7,506 bases of DNA, taken from an uncultured Collinsella sp. (GTDB lineage: Bacteria > Actinomycetota > Coriobacteriia > Coriobacteriales > Coriobacteriaceae). The stretch's first letter is position 1. Every line of letters starts with the position of its first letter. The translations under genes were made by a program, and so were the position numbers. The stretch is taken from NCBI GenBank assembly GCA_937896835.1, contig CALBOJ010000004.1, positions 1-7,506 of the forward strand. Reading direction: 5' to 3'. Below are positions 1 through 5,929 of this stretch, piece by piece. Below the pieces are notes generated by a model. That model had not been told where the DNA came from. It was given only the letters and a program-made list of their open reading frames with translations, and did no database searches.

Positions 1-1
1 T

Positions 2-397
2 GGCGGGGTCTTTGGTTCTGGTAGCGTGGTGGATGCCTCCGGTGCGGTGGCACCGCATGTGGTGGTTGAACCCGATGTGGCCACGCCTCCGGCGGGGGAG
101 ACCGATGGGGTCGTTGTGCCTGGCGGTGGGGCAGGCGAGCCTTCCGCCGATGCCAACCCCGCTGCCGGAGAGCCCACCACAGGGTCCACGGCAAATCCGG
201 CGCTGAAACCAGCGGCCACGACAACCAAGTCAACAACGACAGTAACCAAGACCACGGTCGCCAAAGTCCCCAAACCCAAGGTTGCCACCGCGACCACTGC
301 GGTACTCCCCAAGACTGCCGAAAACAACTGGATCGCCGCTTCCTTAACGCTTTTCATTCTGGGAACAGCGCTCTTGGCTGCCGCATATCGCTGCTAA
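2..397 (+). CDS. C-terminal end of a sortase-anchored cell-surface protein (5' partial)
   Basis: The reading frame is already open at the left edge, so only the last 131 residues are visible. They form a low-complexity stalk rich in Pro, Ala, Thr, Val and Gly, then a run of Thr/Lys/Val repeats (about 190-300). After these comes LPKTA at 305-319, a hydrophobic segment (about 332-385) and a short tail ending Tyr-Arg-Cys. Motif, membrane span and short basic tail together form the classical sorting signal. A sortase would cut between Thr and Ala and attach the protein to the cell wall, with the stalk spanning the wall. The exposed N-terminal domains lie outside the window, so the ligand or role (adhesin, enzyme, pilin-like) cannot be told. 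The tail has one Arg, fewer positive charges than usual. No clear terminator follows the stop codon. Confidence 0.82.
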   Translation, partial: GGVFGSGSVVDASGAVAPHVVVEPDVATPPAGETDGVVVPGGGAGEPSADANPAAGEPTTGSTANPALKPAATTTKSTTTVTKTTVAKVPKPKVATATTAVLPKTAENNWIAASLTLFILGTALLAAAYRC

Positions 398-430
398 GGC
401 CTCGTTTAAGTGAGACCAGGGGAGAAATAA

Positions 431-589
431 ATGCAGCCATTGCAGAAGTCTTTAGCCTTCTACTAAATCAATTTATTAGAGATTGGTGCCGTATCAGCTA
501 TCGCTGCGGCGGCACTATTTTGTTCAGCTCGACCGCCTCTCGATCTATTACCGATGTTGAGCCTTACACCCCATCCGCCAGAGCGATAA
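431..589 (+). pseudogene. Possible remnant of a small membrane protein or the start of a sortase-like gene
   Basis: An ATG at 431 follows a good ribosome binding site (GGGGAGA, about 420-426) just behind the surface-protein gene. It encodes only 11 residues (MQPLQKSLAFY) before a TAA at 464. The same frame then stays open to a second TAA at 587 and encodes a hydrophobic stretch (LLEIGAVSAIAAAALFC) that looks like a membrane anchor. A strong start signal, an in-frame stop and a membrane-like continuation suggest a gene broken by a nonsense mutation and cut short. A short N-terminal anchor of this kind behind an LPxTG-type gene would fit a sortase, but no catalytic region remains, so that identity is only a guess. 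Chance is a real alternative. Confidence 0.3.
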
Positions 590-594
590 GATAA

Positions 595-622
595 TTGCAA
601 TCCAAATGCTGCCGTTTATAAA
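595..622 (+). promoter_or_regulatory. Predicted sigma-70-type promoter of the FRG gene
   Basis: TTGCAA at 595-600 (4 of 6 consensus bases) and TATAAA at 617-622 (5 of 6) are separated by 16 bp. Transcription would begin near 629 and give a leader of about 20 nt. The FRG gene would then be transcribed independently of the upstream surface-protein gene. Confidence 0.5.
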
Positions 623-650
623 GCTTCTTGCTCCACTAAAGGATTGATAT

Positions 651-1580
651 ATGTCTAGTGAAGCCAAAGTTGAGGTTGAAGATGTAGCCTCGTATATCAA
701 ATACATCAACGGACTTTCACCAACAATAAATGGTGAAGCCAAGACATATGACTCTACATTTGTTTTCCGAGGACAAGGATCGACTAAGTTTGATCTTGTT
801 CCGTCAATCGGAAGAGACAGCTATTGGCGTAAACCGGGATCGAACACCATTTCCCCTATCACAGGCAGCCTTACGCACGAGGCGGATATTATTGAAACTG
901 CCTGCCGCATATTGCCAAATGTCTTCAAGCGAGATTTGCTTCCGATTGATCTTTTAGCCTGCCTCCAGCACTACGGAGTCCCTACCAGGCTATTAGATGT
1001 AACTTCAAACGCACTTGCCGCCCTCTATTTCTCCTGCGGCAATCCTGATGACGTGGGCGAAGTATTTATCTTTAGGCGACCGGGAGGGGATAAGCGGGAA
1101 TATCCCATCTGCCAGGCAATTGCGGACTCTTGGCATCTATTTATGAACTCAAAGCTTCTGTCTCGTTTTGCCTCACTTGCAATATCAAGACCATACTTTG
1201 ACTATCAACGTGATCTAGTGCTTTCAATTTACCCTGAGCCAACTGATCAGGCAAAATGGTTTAAGAAGTGCTGCGAAGATACATTATTTGTCTACGGAAC
1301 TAGATATCTTGATAGACAAGCCGCTCAGTCCGGCCAATATATTCTTTTCCCAAATGACATTCGTGGTAAGGATTCTTCTTTGTCGTTTGATGACTTAATA
1401 AGTCCACTGCCCAAAGACAGTCCCGTGATAGCCGGTCGTTGCATAGTGCCATCTGATAGAAAAGCATCAATCCTGAACGAGTTGAGTAAACTTGGCATTA
1501 CCGAAGCTTCGCTCTTTCCCGACAGCATTGAGAAGAGATGCGCCGGCATAGTGAGTGAGATTAAGAGACACCGTCACTGA
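651..1580 (+). CDS. FRG-domain protein
   Basis: The 309-residue product carries the hallmarks of the FRG domain family. These are the name-giving motif FVFRGQG at residues 37-43, followed by LVPSIGR, and the strongly conserved segment LQHYGVPTRLLDVT at about 105-118, leading into ALAALYFSC. A later RQAAQSGQYILFPND segment matches the usual C-terminal part of the fold. There is no signal peptide or membrane span, so it is probably cytoplasmic. The biochemical activity of FRG domains is not known to me; they recur in bacterial accessory regions. The ATG at 651 has AAAGGA 8 nt upstream and an adjacent promoter. The gene is AT-richer than the toxin and DUF3825 genes downstream, and it lies beside an RloA/RloB-type pair, which suggests a shared defence island. 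That link is inferred from position only, because 199 bp and a hairpin separate them. Confidence 0.85.
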   Translation: MSSEAKVEVEDVASYIKYINGLSPTINGEAKTYDSTFVFRGQGSTKFDLVPSIGRDSYWRKPGSNTISPITGSLTHEADIIETACRILPNVFKRDLLPIDLLACLQHYGVPTRLLDVTSNALAALYFSCGNPDDVGEVFIFRRPGGDKREYPICQAIADSWHLFMNSKLLSRFASLAISRPYFDYQRDLVLSIYPEPTDQAKWFKKCCEDTLFVYGTRYLDRQAAQSGQYILFPNDIRGKDSSLSFDDLISPLPKDSPVIAGRCIVPSDRKASILNELSKLGITEASLFPDSIEKRCAGIVSEIKRHRH

Positions 1581-1665
1581 AGATTGCTCTTAATATCAGC
1601 GTAGAGAATTATGCTTCAGGCATTATGTCATACGTACTTATAAGGTTCATTGCCTAAAATCTCAA

Positions 1666-1710
1666 TTTAAAACCGATATTTGTTCAAAGCTAACAAATAT
1701 CGGTTTTAAA
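1666..1710. repeat. Perfect 19-bp inverted repeat between FRG and ATPase genes
   Basis: The arms at 1666-1684 (TTTAAAACCGATATTTGTT) and 1692-1710 are exact reverse complements around the 7-nt spacer CAAAGCT. The stem is AT-rich with A-runs and T-runs at its base, so as RNA it could act as a weak bidirectional terminator. No T-tract longer than four follows. The right arm covers where the -35 region of the ATPase promoter would lie (TATAAT at 1715-1720), so an operator for a dimeric repressor is equally possible. Confidence 0.75.
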
Positions 1711-1714
1711 ACTA

Positions 1715-1720
1715 TATAAT
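1715..1720 (+). promoter_or_regulatory. Candidate -10 box of the ATPase/RloB operon
   Basis: A consensus TATAAT lies about 60 bp upstream of the ATPase start codon. At the right spacing the -35 position falls inside the right arm of the inverted repeat and reads poorly (near AACAAA). If this promoter is real it is weak or depends on another factor, and protein bound to the inverted repeat could block it. Confidence 0.4.
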
Positions 1721-1779
1721 TGTTCTTGTTATTTAAGGATGTCTGTGAATAATCGATATATTTGAGAAGGATTCTAAAG

Positions 1780-3075
1780 ATGATCCTCAATTTTTCATTT
1801 AAGAACTTTCAGAGCTTTCGAGATACTCAGCAGTTCTCGTTTGAACCGATTTCGAGCAAAAAGGAACTTGGGCCCGTGCGAGTGGCTGCGGTTTACGGCG
1901 CAAACGCGTCAGGCAAATCAAATTTCCTAAATGCTCTTTACTTTGTCTCTTACTTTGTTCGTACAGGTTATGCGACAGGCGATGCGAATTCTCAAATACC
2001 CATCGTCCCCTTTTTACTTGACTCGGAGTCACGATCAAATGACACAGAATTCTCGATAGATTTTATCGCCAGCAATTTGAAGTATGAGTTTTCATTTGGT
2101 GTAAACAAAAATGAGGTTACTTATGAGAACCTCACCGTATACCGATCAAAACAGCCGTCCCTCCTCTATGACCGCTCTTCGATAAACGGCGAACAGTCGA
2201 TTAAATTTGGTAGCACCTTTACAGGCGTCAAAAAACAACTTTGGGATATCACGCGCAATAATTCTTTGTTCTTATCTGCCGCCGCGGCGGCTGGAAGTGA
2301 TGTAATTCAACCCGCATTCGCAGCTCTTGCCAATGACATCAATCTCTATGATGCAACGCATTATCTAGCAGAACTCGCCACCATAAAAAAGCTGTTTATC
2401 AACGATGACGCACGAGCTCAGATGCTATCTCAGCTCATTAAATATGCTGATATCGGAATTGACGGCATGGATGTCCGTCAATCGGAAGGCGTCATGGGTT
2501 TAAAAGAATCACTCATTGGACTCGATGAGATTCCGGAAGAGGCACGTAATAAAATTGCAGAAGACTTTAAATTGTCGTTCGCTTATGACCTAGTCTTCCA
2601 CCATAAAGGCTCGGGAGATGGCTTTTGGCTGGGCTCCGCCCATGAATCGGAGGGCACAAAAGCTGCGCTGGCGTTTTTCTCGATAGCCTTACGTTCTTTA
2701 AGCAGTGGGGCCACAACAGTAATTGACGAGCTTGATTCGAGCCTTCATCCCACGCTCCTGCGCGACTTCGTCTCACTGTTCGCCGATCCCGACACAAATC
2801 CAAAGGGCGCGCAGCTAATCTTCTCGACCCATGATGTCACCTTGATGACTCGAACCAGCCCTATGGAAGAGGTGCTTGAACGTGACCAGGTCTGGTTTGT
2901 GGAAAAGGACTCTGAAGGTGCTTCGCAATTAATTGCTGCGATGGAGTATTCGCCTCGTGCAAATGAGAATCTGGGGCGCAATTACTTAAACGGTGTCTAT
3001 GTGCCGCTGCCCAACCCAAGCTTTCATCAACTTGTGGCCCAACTCATGAAGGAAGGTGCTGACATAGATGGCTAA
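1780..3075 (+). CDS. AAA/ABC-type ATPase, RloA/AbiLi-like
   Basis: This 431-residue ATPase begins like other AAA_15/AAA_21 proteins (MILNFSFKNFQSFRD). It has a Walker A GANASGKS at residues 40-47, an ABC-like signature region SEGTK at 290-294, a Walker B with catalytic acids VIDELD (D316, E317) plus the following SLHP, and a switch histidine in LIFSTHD (H351). The C-terminal NYLNGVYVPLPNP segment resembles the end of ATPases paired with RloB. Such SMC/Rad50-like ATPases are thought to sense or remodel nucleic acid and to control a partner effector. In lactococcal AbiL the same pairing causes abortive phage infection. I chose the ATG at 1780 because GAGAAGG lies 9 nt upstream; an in-frame TTG at 1762 would add six residues without that support. 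The gene overlaps rloB by 8 bp, so the two are translationally coupled. There is no membrane span. Confidence 0.88.
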   Translation: MILNFSFKNFQSFRDTQQFSFEPISSKKELGPVRVAAVYGANASGKSNFLNALYFVSYFVRTGYATGDANSQIPIVPFLLDSESRSNDTEFSIDFIASNLKYEFSFGVNKNEVTYENLTVYRSKQPSLLYDRSSINGEQSIKFGSTFTGVKKQLWDITRNNSLFLSAAAAAGSDVIQPAFAALANDINLYDATHYLAELATIKKLFINDDARAQMLSQLIKYADIGIDGMDVRQSEGVMGLKESLIGLDEIPEEARNKIAEDFKLSFAYDLVFHHKGSGDGFWLGSAHESEGTKAALAFFSIALRSLSSGATTVIDELDSSLHPTLLRDFVSLFADPDTNPKGAQLIFSTHDVTLMTRTSPMEEVLERDQVWFVEKDSEGASQLIAAMEYSPRANENLGRNYLNGVYVPLPNPSFHQLVAQLMKEGADIDG

Positions 3076-3745
3076 AACAGAAAGGAGGGGACTTGCTCGC
3101 GGCCGCAAAAAGCAGACAAGAGCCAAGCGAAAGCGGCACCTAATTGTGTCCAATGGAAAGGTGACCGAAACCGAATACTTTAACTTCCTTATTACTGAAA
3201 TGGACGTTCGCGGAAGCGTGCGGTATCGGCATATTGACGGAGACCCTTTGAAGGTGGCCAAGCAGCTTTCGCGAGAGCTCGATTCAGATAAACAGGCCGT
3301 TAAAGCAGGCGAAATCGAAGCATTGAGTTCCGCATGGATCGTGGTCGATTCAGATGAGTTCAGAAACCTAGCCGCAGCAGAACGAGAAGCAAAGACAAAG
3401 GGAGTTAGGCTCGCGATCTCCAACCCATGCTTTGAAGTATGGCTTATCGATCATGTCTCACCATGCCCGGAAACTTTTGCATCGACGCCACAATGTGAGA
3501 AAAGAGCGCGCGACCTTGGCGTTCTAAAATCTACTGACCCCAACAGGTCCTCCGCGTCAAAGTTCAAGTCGGTAAATCTCGAAATGATTGACGGCAACAA
3601 GGGCCAAGCTTTGACCAATGCCGCAAAGCACAATACGGATAATAAACGTCGTGCAAGAGAAATGAATCCGGACAACCTTACCGCCTATCAAGTATGGACA
3701 GACTTGCCTGATCTTGTAGATGACGTATTTGGATCGGGTAACTAG
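3068..3745 (+). CDS. rloB: RloB-family protein, probable effector partner of the upstream ATPase (AbiLii-like)
   Basis: The 225-residue product opens with a very basic segment (residues 6-24, rich in Arg and Lys) suited to nucleic-acid contact. It then shows the RloB motifs in order: LIVSNGKVTETEYF at 25-38, the acidic pair in VVDSDEF (D94, D96) at 92-98, and SNPCFEVWLIDH at 118-129. These resemble the Toprim-like arrangement of OLD-family nucleases, a glutamate-glycine loop followed by a DxD motif. The usual glutamate before the glycine is Asn here (N29), while the Glu of TE (E34) is kept. RloB was named from genes found within type I restriction loci, and AbiLii belongs to the same family. 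Its start lies inside the ATPase gene, with GGAAGG 11 nt upstream. A nuclease role is an inference, not shown by the sequence alone. Confidence 0.85.
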   Translation: MAKTERRGLARGRKKQTRAKRKRHLIVSNGKVTETEYFNFLITEMDVRGSVRYRHIDGDPLKVAKQLSRELDSDKQAVKAGEIEALSSAWIVVDSDEFRNLAAAEREAKTKGVRLAISNPCFEVWLIDHVSPCPETFASTPQCEKRARDLGVLKSTDPNRSSASKFKSVNLEMIDGNKGQALTNAAKHNTDNKRRAREMNPDNLTAYQVWTDLPDLVDDVFGSGN

Positions 3746-3805
3746 TGCGATTCATCCCACGTTAGGGGCAGGCTTTTAACTCAAAAAGTTGTAAACGAGG
3801 TAGCA

Positions 3806-3991
3806 ATGCTTTGGAGCTATGTTCAGCTAGATGACGGCGCAGGTCGAGCTGTACAAGAAGATCATTCAATAGCGGACGAGGAAAATTTAACATTACCAAT
3901 TTCGCTCGACGACTCTATGTCGATCGACCATGCAGTTGAGTTAACCATTACGGGCATGCCCAACGCGCTCAGGCTCTTGGAGAACTCATGA
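3806..3991 (+). CDS. Small acidic protein, putative antitoxin of the Fic/Doc toxin
   Basis: This 61-residue acidic protein is not one I recognise from sequence. The call rests on context: it starts after a GAGG ribosome binding site 5 nt upstream, and its stop overlaps the toxin start in ATGA (3988-3991), the usual layout of toxin-antitoxin pairs. Residues 28-50 (ENLTLPISLDDSMSIDHAVE) are rich in Asp, Glu, Ser and Thr. I see no Phd-like DNA-binding N-terminus and no exact match to the Fic-inhibitory pattern (S/T)xxxE(G/N). It may be a novel antitoxin type, a shortened antitoxin that has lost its DNA-binding part, or a leader peptide. Its base composition is lower in GC than that of the toxin gene it overlaps. 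Confidence 0.55.
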   Translation: MLWSYVQLDDGAGRAVQEDHSIADEENLTLPISLDDSMSIDHAVELTITGMPNALRLLENS

Positions 3992-4503
3992 TGGCGGCTA
4001 CGCGGCAGAGTGCTCGTCCGTTCCCGCCGCTCGTGCTCGATGATGCCAGTTCGCTCGAAGCCATGGCCGGCGCCGTCATGCGCCTTCACAATACGCTGCT
4101 AACAATCGGACGCTGCTATACGACCGATGCCGCGGGCGACAGGGCTATGCTCGAGCTCGGACGCATCGAGTCCGTGCTTGCGGGCGCGTTCTGCACGATA
4201 TTCGGCCAATCGCCAGCCGATCGTTTCACGGACATCTTTGACCAGGTCGCCTACGTCGCCGAGCACATGGTTAGGGACCACATCTTCGAGGACGGCAACA
4301 AACGCACCAGCCTTGTTTTTGCGTTGACCGTCCTTAGGTTCGCCAGCACTCCGGTCGTGCTGTCCGACAGCCCCGAACCCAAAGACAACCAGTACTACGC
4401 CTGGATCCAGGACCTCGTTTCCGGAAACCGCACGACCAGCGGGCTCGCCGAAGAGCTACGCCGCGGTTCCATTGCGGGCATGGGCGACCCGTCGCACGTA
4501 TAG
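3988..4503 (+). CDS. Fic/Doc-family toxin
   Basis: The 171-residue protein has the complete Fic/Doc active-site loop HIFEDGNKRT, with H98, F100, D102, G103, N104, K105 and R106. The flanking helices (DQVAYVAEHMVRD before, SLVFALTVLRF after) match the core of the fold. The loop reads GNKR, as in phage P1 Doc, rather than the GNGR of AMP-transferring Fic enzymes. Doc phosphorylates elongation factor EF-Tu and arrests translation, so a Doc-like kinase activity is the favoured inference, though AMPylation cannot be excluded. Translation is coupled to the upstream small protein by a 4-bp overlap; an alternative ATG directly follows at 3991. Length is close to that of compact Doc/Fic toxins and all loop residues are intact, so it should be active. 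The DUF3825 gene follows after 24 bp and may be co-transcribed. Confidence 0.85.
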   Translation: MMAATRQSARPFPPLVLDDASSLEAMAGAVMRLHNTLLTIGRCYTTDAAGDRAMLELGRIESVLAGAFCTIFGQSPADRFTDIFDQVAYVAEHMVRDHIFEDGNKRTSLVFALTVLRFASTPVVLSDSPEPKDNQYYAWIQDLVSGNRTTSGLAEELRRGSIAGMGDPSHV

Positions 4504-4527
4504 AATCTAAGCATCCGCACGCCAGTT

Positions 4528-5337
4528 ATGAAATGGATTGGACACCACATGGAAATCCCCAGCACCCTGTGCAGCAATGTATACGACTTTGCGTTTTGCC
4601 CCGAGCCCTGCTACGACCGCCTAGTCGACCTCGCCGATCCCGAGGACTGGGGTCCCAGTAACCGCATCCTCAAAAACTACTTGTCGTTCTCGTTTAGCCG
4701 CGCAGTGTTCCTGACCGAGCGCGACGTGGACCAGACCGCGCCGTCCAACCTGCCGTTGGTGTTCGACGACGATCGCTGTCTATTCAACACCGGCCTGTAC
4801 ACGCGCCGCTACGAGACCATCTACGGCCTGTTTGAGCCCAATACCAAGCCCGACGCACGCCAGCGCTGGTTTTTGAAGGGCTTCTTTAAGGAGAGCGACC
4901 CCATGCTGGTCTCGTTTGAGTACCTGCCGTGCCGCGTGCGCTTTGCCGAGGACCCCTCCGAGCTGGTCTTTGACTACCGCCTGCCCATCCGTTCCAACAT
5001 CGACCACATTCTGGGCGATGAGGAGAACCTGACGCGTATTCCCGCCAGTCTGATGGGGGAGGGTAACTCGTTGCTGCTGCGTCGCCCCTTTGAGGGCGCC
5101 GTCGTCGAAGCCGCCCGCCGCGCCGCCGCCAACTACACGCTCGCCGTGCCGCAGTTCTACGGCGGCCGGATCCAGCTGCTCTTGCCGCTGTGCCTGACCG
5201 GCGACAAGCCCGAGCTGGCGCTGACCATCCAGCGCGAGGACGGTTTCTACGCCGCGCGCACCTGCCTCACGCTCGACATGGCCTACAACAACGCGCGACT
5301 TATCTGCCGCCCCGAGACTTCGTGGATTAAGCGGTAA
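4528..5337 (+). CDS. DUF3825 domain-containing protein
   Basis: The 269-residue product matches the DUF3825 family across its whole length. The N-terminal VYDFAFCPEP region precedes a LADPEDW segment, ILKNYLSFSFSR, CLFNTGLYT, a long middle part with RSNIDHILGDEEN, NYTLAVPQFYGGRIQLLLPL, and the strongly conserved close CLTLDMAYNNARLI. The function of the family is unknown to me; it is common in gut bacteria. There is no signal peptide or membrane span, so it should be cytoplasmic. Two in-frame starts are possible, ATG at 4528 and ATG at 4549. Neither has a convincing Shine-Dalgarno sequence, and the conserved domain begins after the second, so 4549 is also acceptable. The high GC content is like that of the host core and unlike the FRG-RloB block. 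It may share a transcript with the Fic/Doc gene. Confidence 0.82.
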   Translation: MKWIGHHMEIPSTLCSNVYDFAFCPEPCYDRLVDLADPEDWGPSNRILKNYLSFSFSRAVFLTERDVDQTAPSNLPLVFDDDRCLFNTGLYTRRYETIYGLFEPNTKPDARQRWFLKGFFKESDPMLVSFEYLPCRVRFAEDPSELVFDYRLPIRSNIDHILGDEENLTRIPASLMGEGNSLLLRRPFEGAVVEAARRAAANYTLAVPQFYGGRIQLLLPLCLTGDKPELALTIQREDGFYAARTCLTLDMAYNNARLICRPETSWIKR

Positions 5338-5425
5338 ATGGTGGTTTAGCTGCGGTTTTGTCGATTGCTTTGGTTGCTTTGGCTTGGCTAGCACCCACGA
5401 ATTTAAAATCGGAGGCAAAAAGTTC

Positions 5426-5455
5426 TTGGTAAACCACGTACGGCTATGTTAGTAT
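5426..5455 (+). promoter_or_regulatory. Candidate promoter of tRNA-Val
   Basis: TTGGTA (5426-5431) and TAGTAT (5450-5455) each match 4 of 6 consensus bases with 18 bp between them, about 20 bp before the mature tRNA. A small GCC-GAAA-GGC hairpin (5463-5472) would lie in the short leader removed by RNase P. Confidence 0.4.
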
Positions 5456-5475
5456 CTCTTTTGCCGAAAGGCGAC

Positions 5476-5550
5476 GGGCGATTGGCTCAGGGGTAGAGCA
5501 TATCCTTCACACGGATGGGGTCACAAGTTCGAATCTTGTATCGCCCACCA
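5476..5550 (+). tRNA. tRNA-Val (anticodon CAC)
   Basis: The cloverleaf is complete. The acceptor stem GGGCGAT (5476-5482) pairs with ATCGCCC (5540-5546). The anticodon stem TATCC/GGATG (one G.U pair) holds the loop TTCACAC with anticodon CAC at 5508-5510. The T arm is ACAAG-TTCGAAT-CTTGT (5523-5539). The discriminator base is A, and the CCA end is encoded at 5548-5550. It reads the valine codon GUG. Confidence 0.95.
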
Positions 5551-5560
5551 TCAAAAGAGT

Positions 5561-5597
5561 AGGCCAGAGGTGTTAAGCCTCTGGCCTTTTTCTTTTT
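5561..5597 (+). terminator. Rho-independent terminator after tRNA-Val
   Basis: AGGCCAGAGG (5561-5570) pairs perfectly with CCTCTGGCCT (5578-5587) around the loop TGTTAAG. The stem runs directly into a U-rich tract with one C (5587-5597). This is a strong intrinsic terminator starting about 10 nt after the tRNA CCA end. Confidence 0.92.
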
Positions 5598-5718
5598 GAC
5601 ACTAAATCTGACACCAAAACCAATCGCAGTCGTCTAAGGCGAGATTTTTATTCCACCCTTTTTGCTGACGCCATTGCACGTTTTGCATAAAATGCATGCG
5701 TATTTTCATTGAATTCCC

Positions 5719-5792
5719 CGTGTGATCCAAGCGCAAATGTGAAGAAAGAGATCACACGCCCAGAGCGCCTTCCAGCGGATTTCTATCACACG
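5719..5792. repeat. Three copies of ATCACACG, one inverted
   Basis: CGTGTGATC (5719-5727) and GATCACACG (5750-5758) form a perfect 9-bp inverted repeat with a 22-nt spacer. A further direct copy, ATCACACG, lies at 5785-5792. The centres are about 32 and 34 bp apart, close to three helical turns, so all copies would face one side of the DNA. They resemble half-sites of a regulator-binding array. Confidence 0.6.
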
Positions 5793-5816
5793 AAGGTTTT
5801 TCGGCGGAACTCGTCA

Positions 5817-5838
5817 AGTATTTGGTCAGTATTTGGTC
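5817..5838. repeat. Tandem 11-bp direct repeat
   Basis: AGTATTTGGTC occurs twice back to back with no mismatch, and AG follows the second copy. The period of 11 bp is about one helical turn. It lies about 90 bp upstream of the nuclease-like gene's start codon. Confidence 0.7.
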
Positions 5839-5929
5839 AGCCTCCCGTACTTACCCGCATGATGCCCCGTTAGATAATCGTCCACGACCACAACCGCATG
5901 GTCTACGGCCGATACCAGGGGAGGCGCAA

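Larger units (their letters stand above)
5598..5929 (+). promoter_or_regulatory. Repeat-rich leader upstream of the nuclease-like gene
   Basis: This stretch of about 330 bp holds no convincing gene. An in-frame TTG at 5822 has no ribosome binding site. It contains several ordered motifs: TGACAC twice (about 5597-5602 and 5609-5614); the palindrome TGCAT-AAA-ATGCA (5684-5696); CGTGTGATC (5719-5727) facing GATCACACG (5750-5758); a third ATCACACG at 5785-5792; and the 11-bp unit AGTATTTGGTC twice in tandem (5817-5827, 5828-5838). The spacing and symmetry look like operator sites for a DNA-binding protein controlling the gene that follows. No well-spaced -35/-10 pair was found. Confidence 0.5.

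Noticed and set aside
397..418. Short CTC/GAG hairpin after the surface-protein gene
   Set aside because: The stem is interrupted and no U-tract follows.
1608..1626. ATTATGC-TTCAG-GCATTAT near-palindrome downstream of the FRG gene as a terminator
   Set aside because: It has a 7-bp AT-rich stem with one mismatch and no following T-run, so it is too weak to call.
2986..3423. 145-codon minus-strand frame opposite the ATPase/RloB junction
   Set aside because: Both plus-strand genes carry strong family motifs here; the antisense product has none.
4780..5418. 212-codon minus-strand frame opposite the DUF3825 gene
   Set aside because: The plus strand matches DUF3825 throughout; the long antisense frame is the usual GC-rich shadow and its product is low-complexity Gln/Val/Gly.
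5597..5614. TGACAC direct repeat after the tRNA-Val terminator as an attachment-site remnant
   Set aside because: It is only 6 bp, no integrase is present, and no duplicate of the tRNA-Val 3' end was found elsewhere in the window.
5822..5929. TTG start that would extend the nuclease-like protein by 36 residues
   Set aside because: It has no Shine-Dalgarno sequence and the extension would translate the tandem repeat. The ATG at 5930 has GGGGAGG at ideal spacing.
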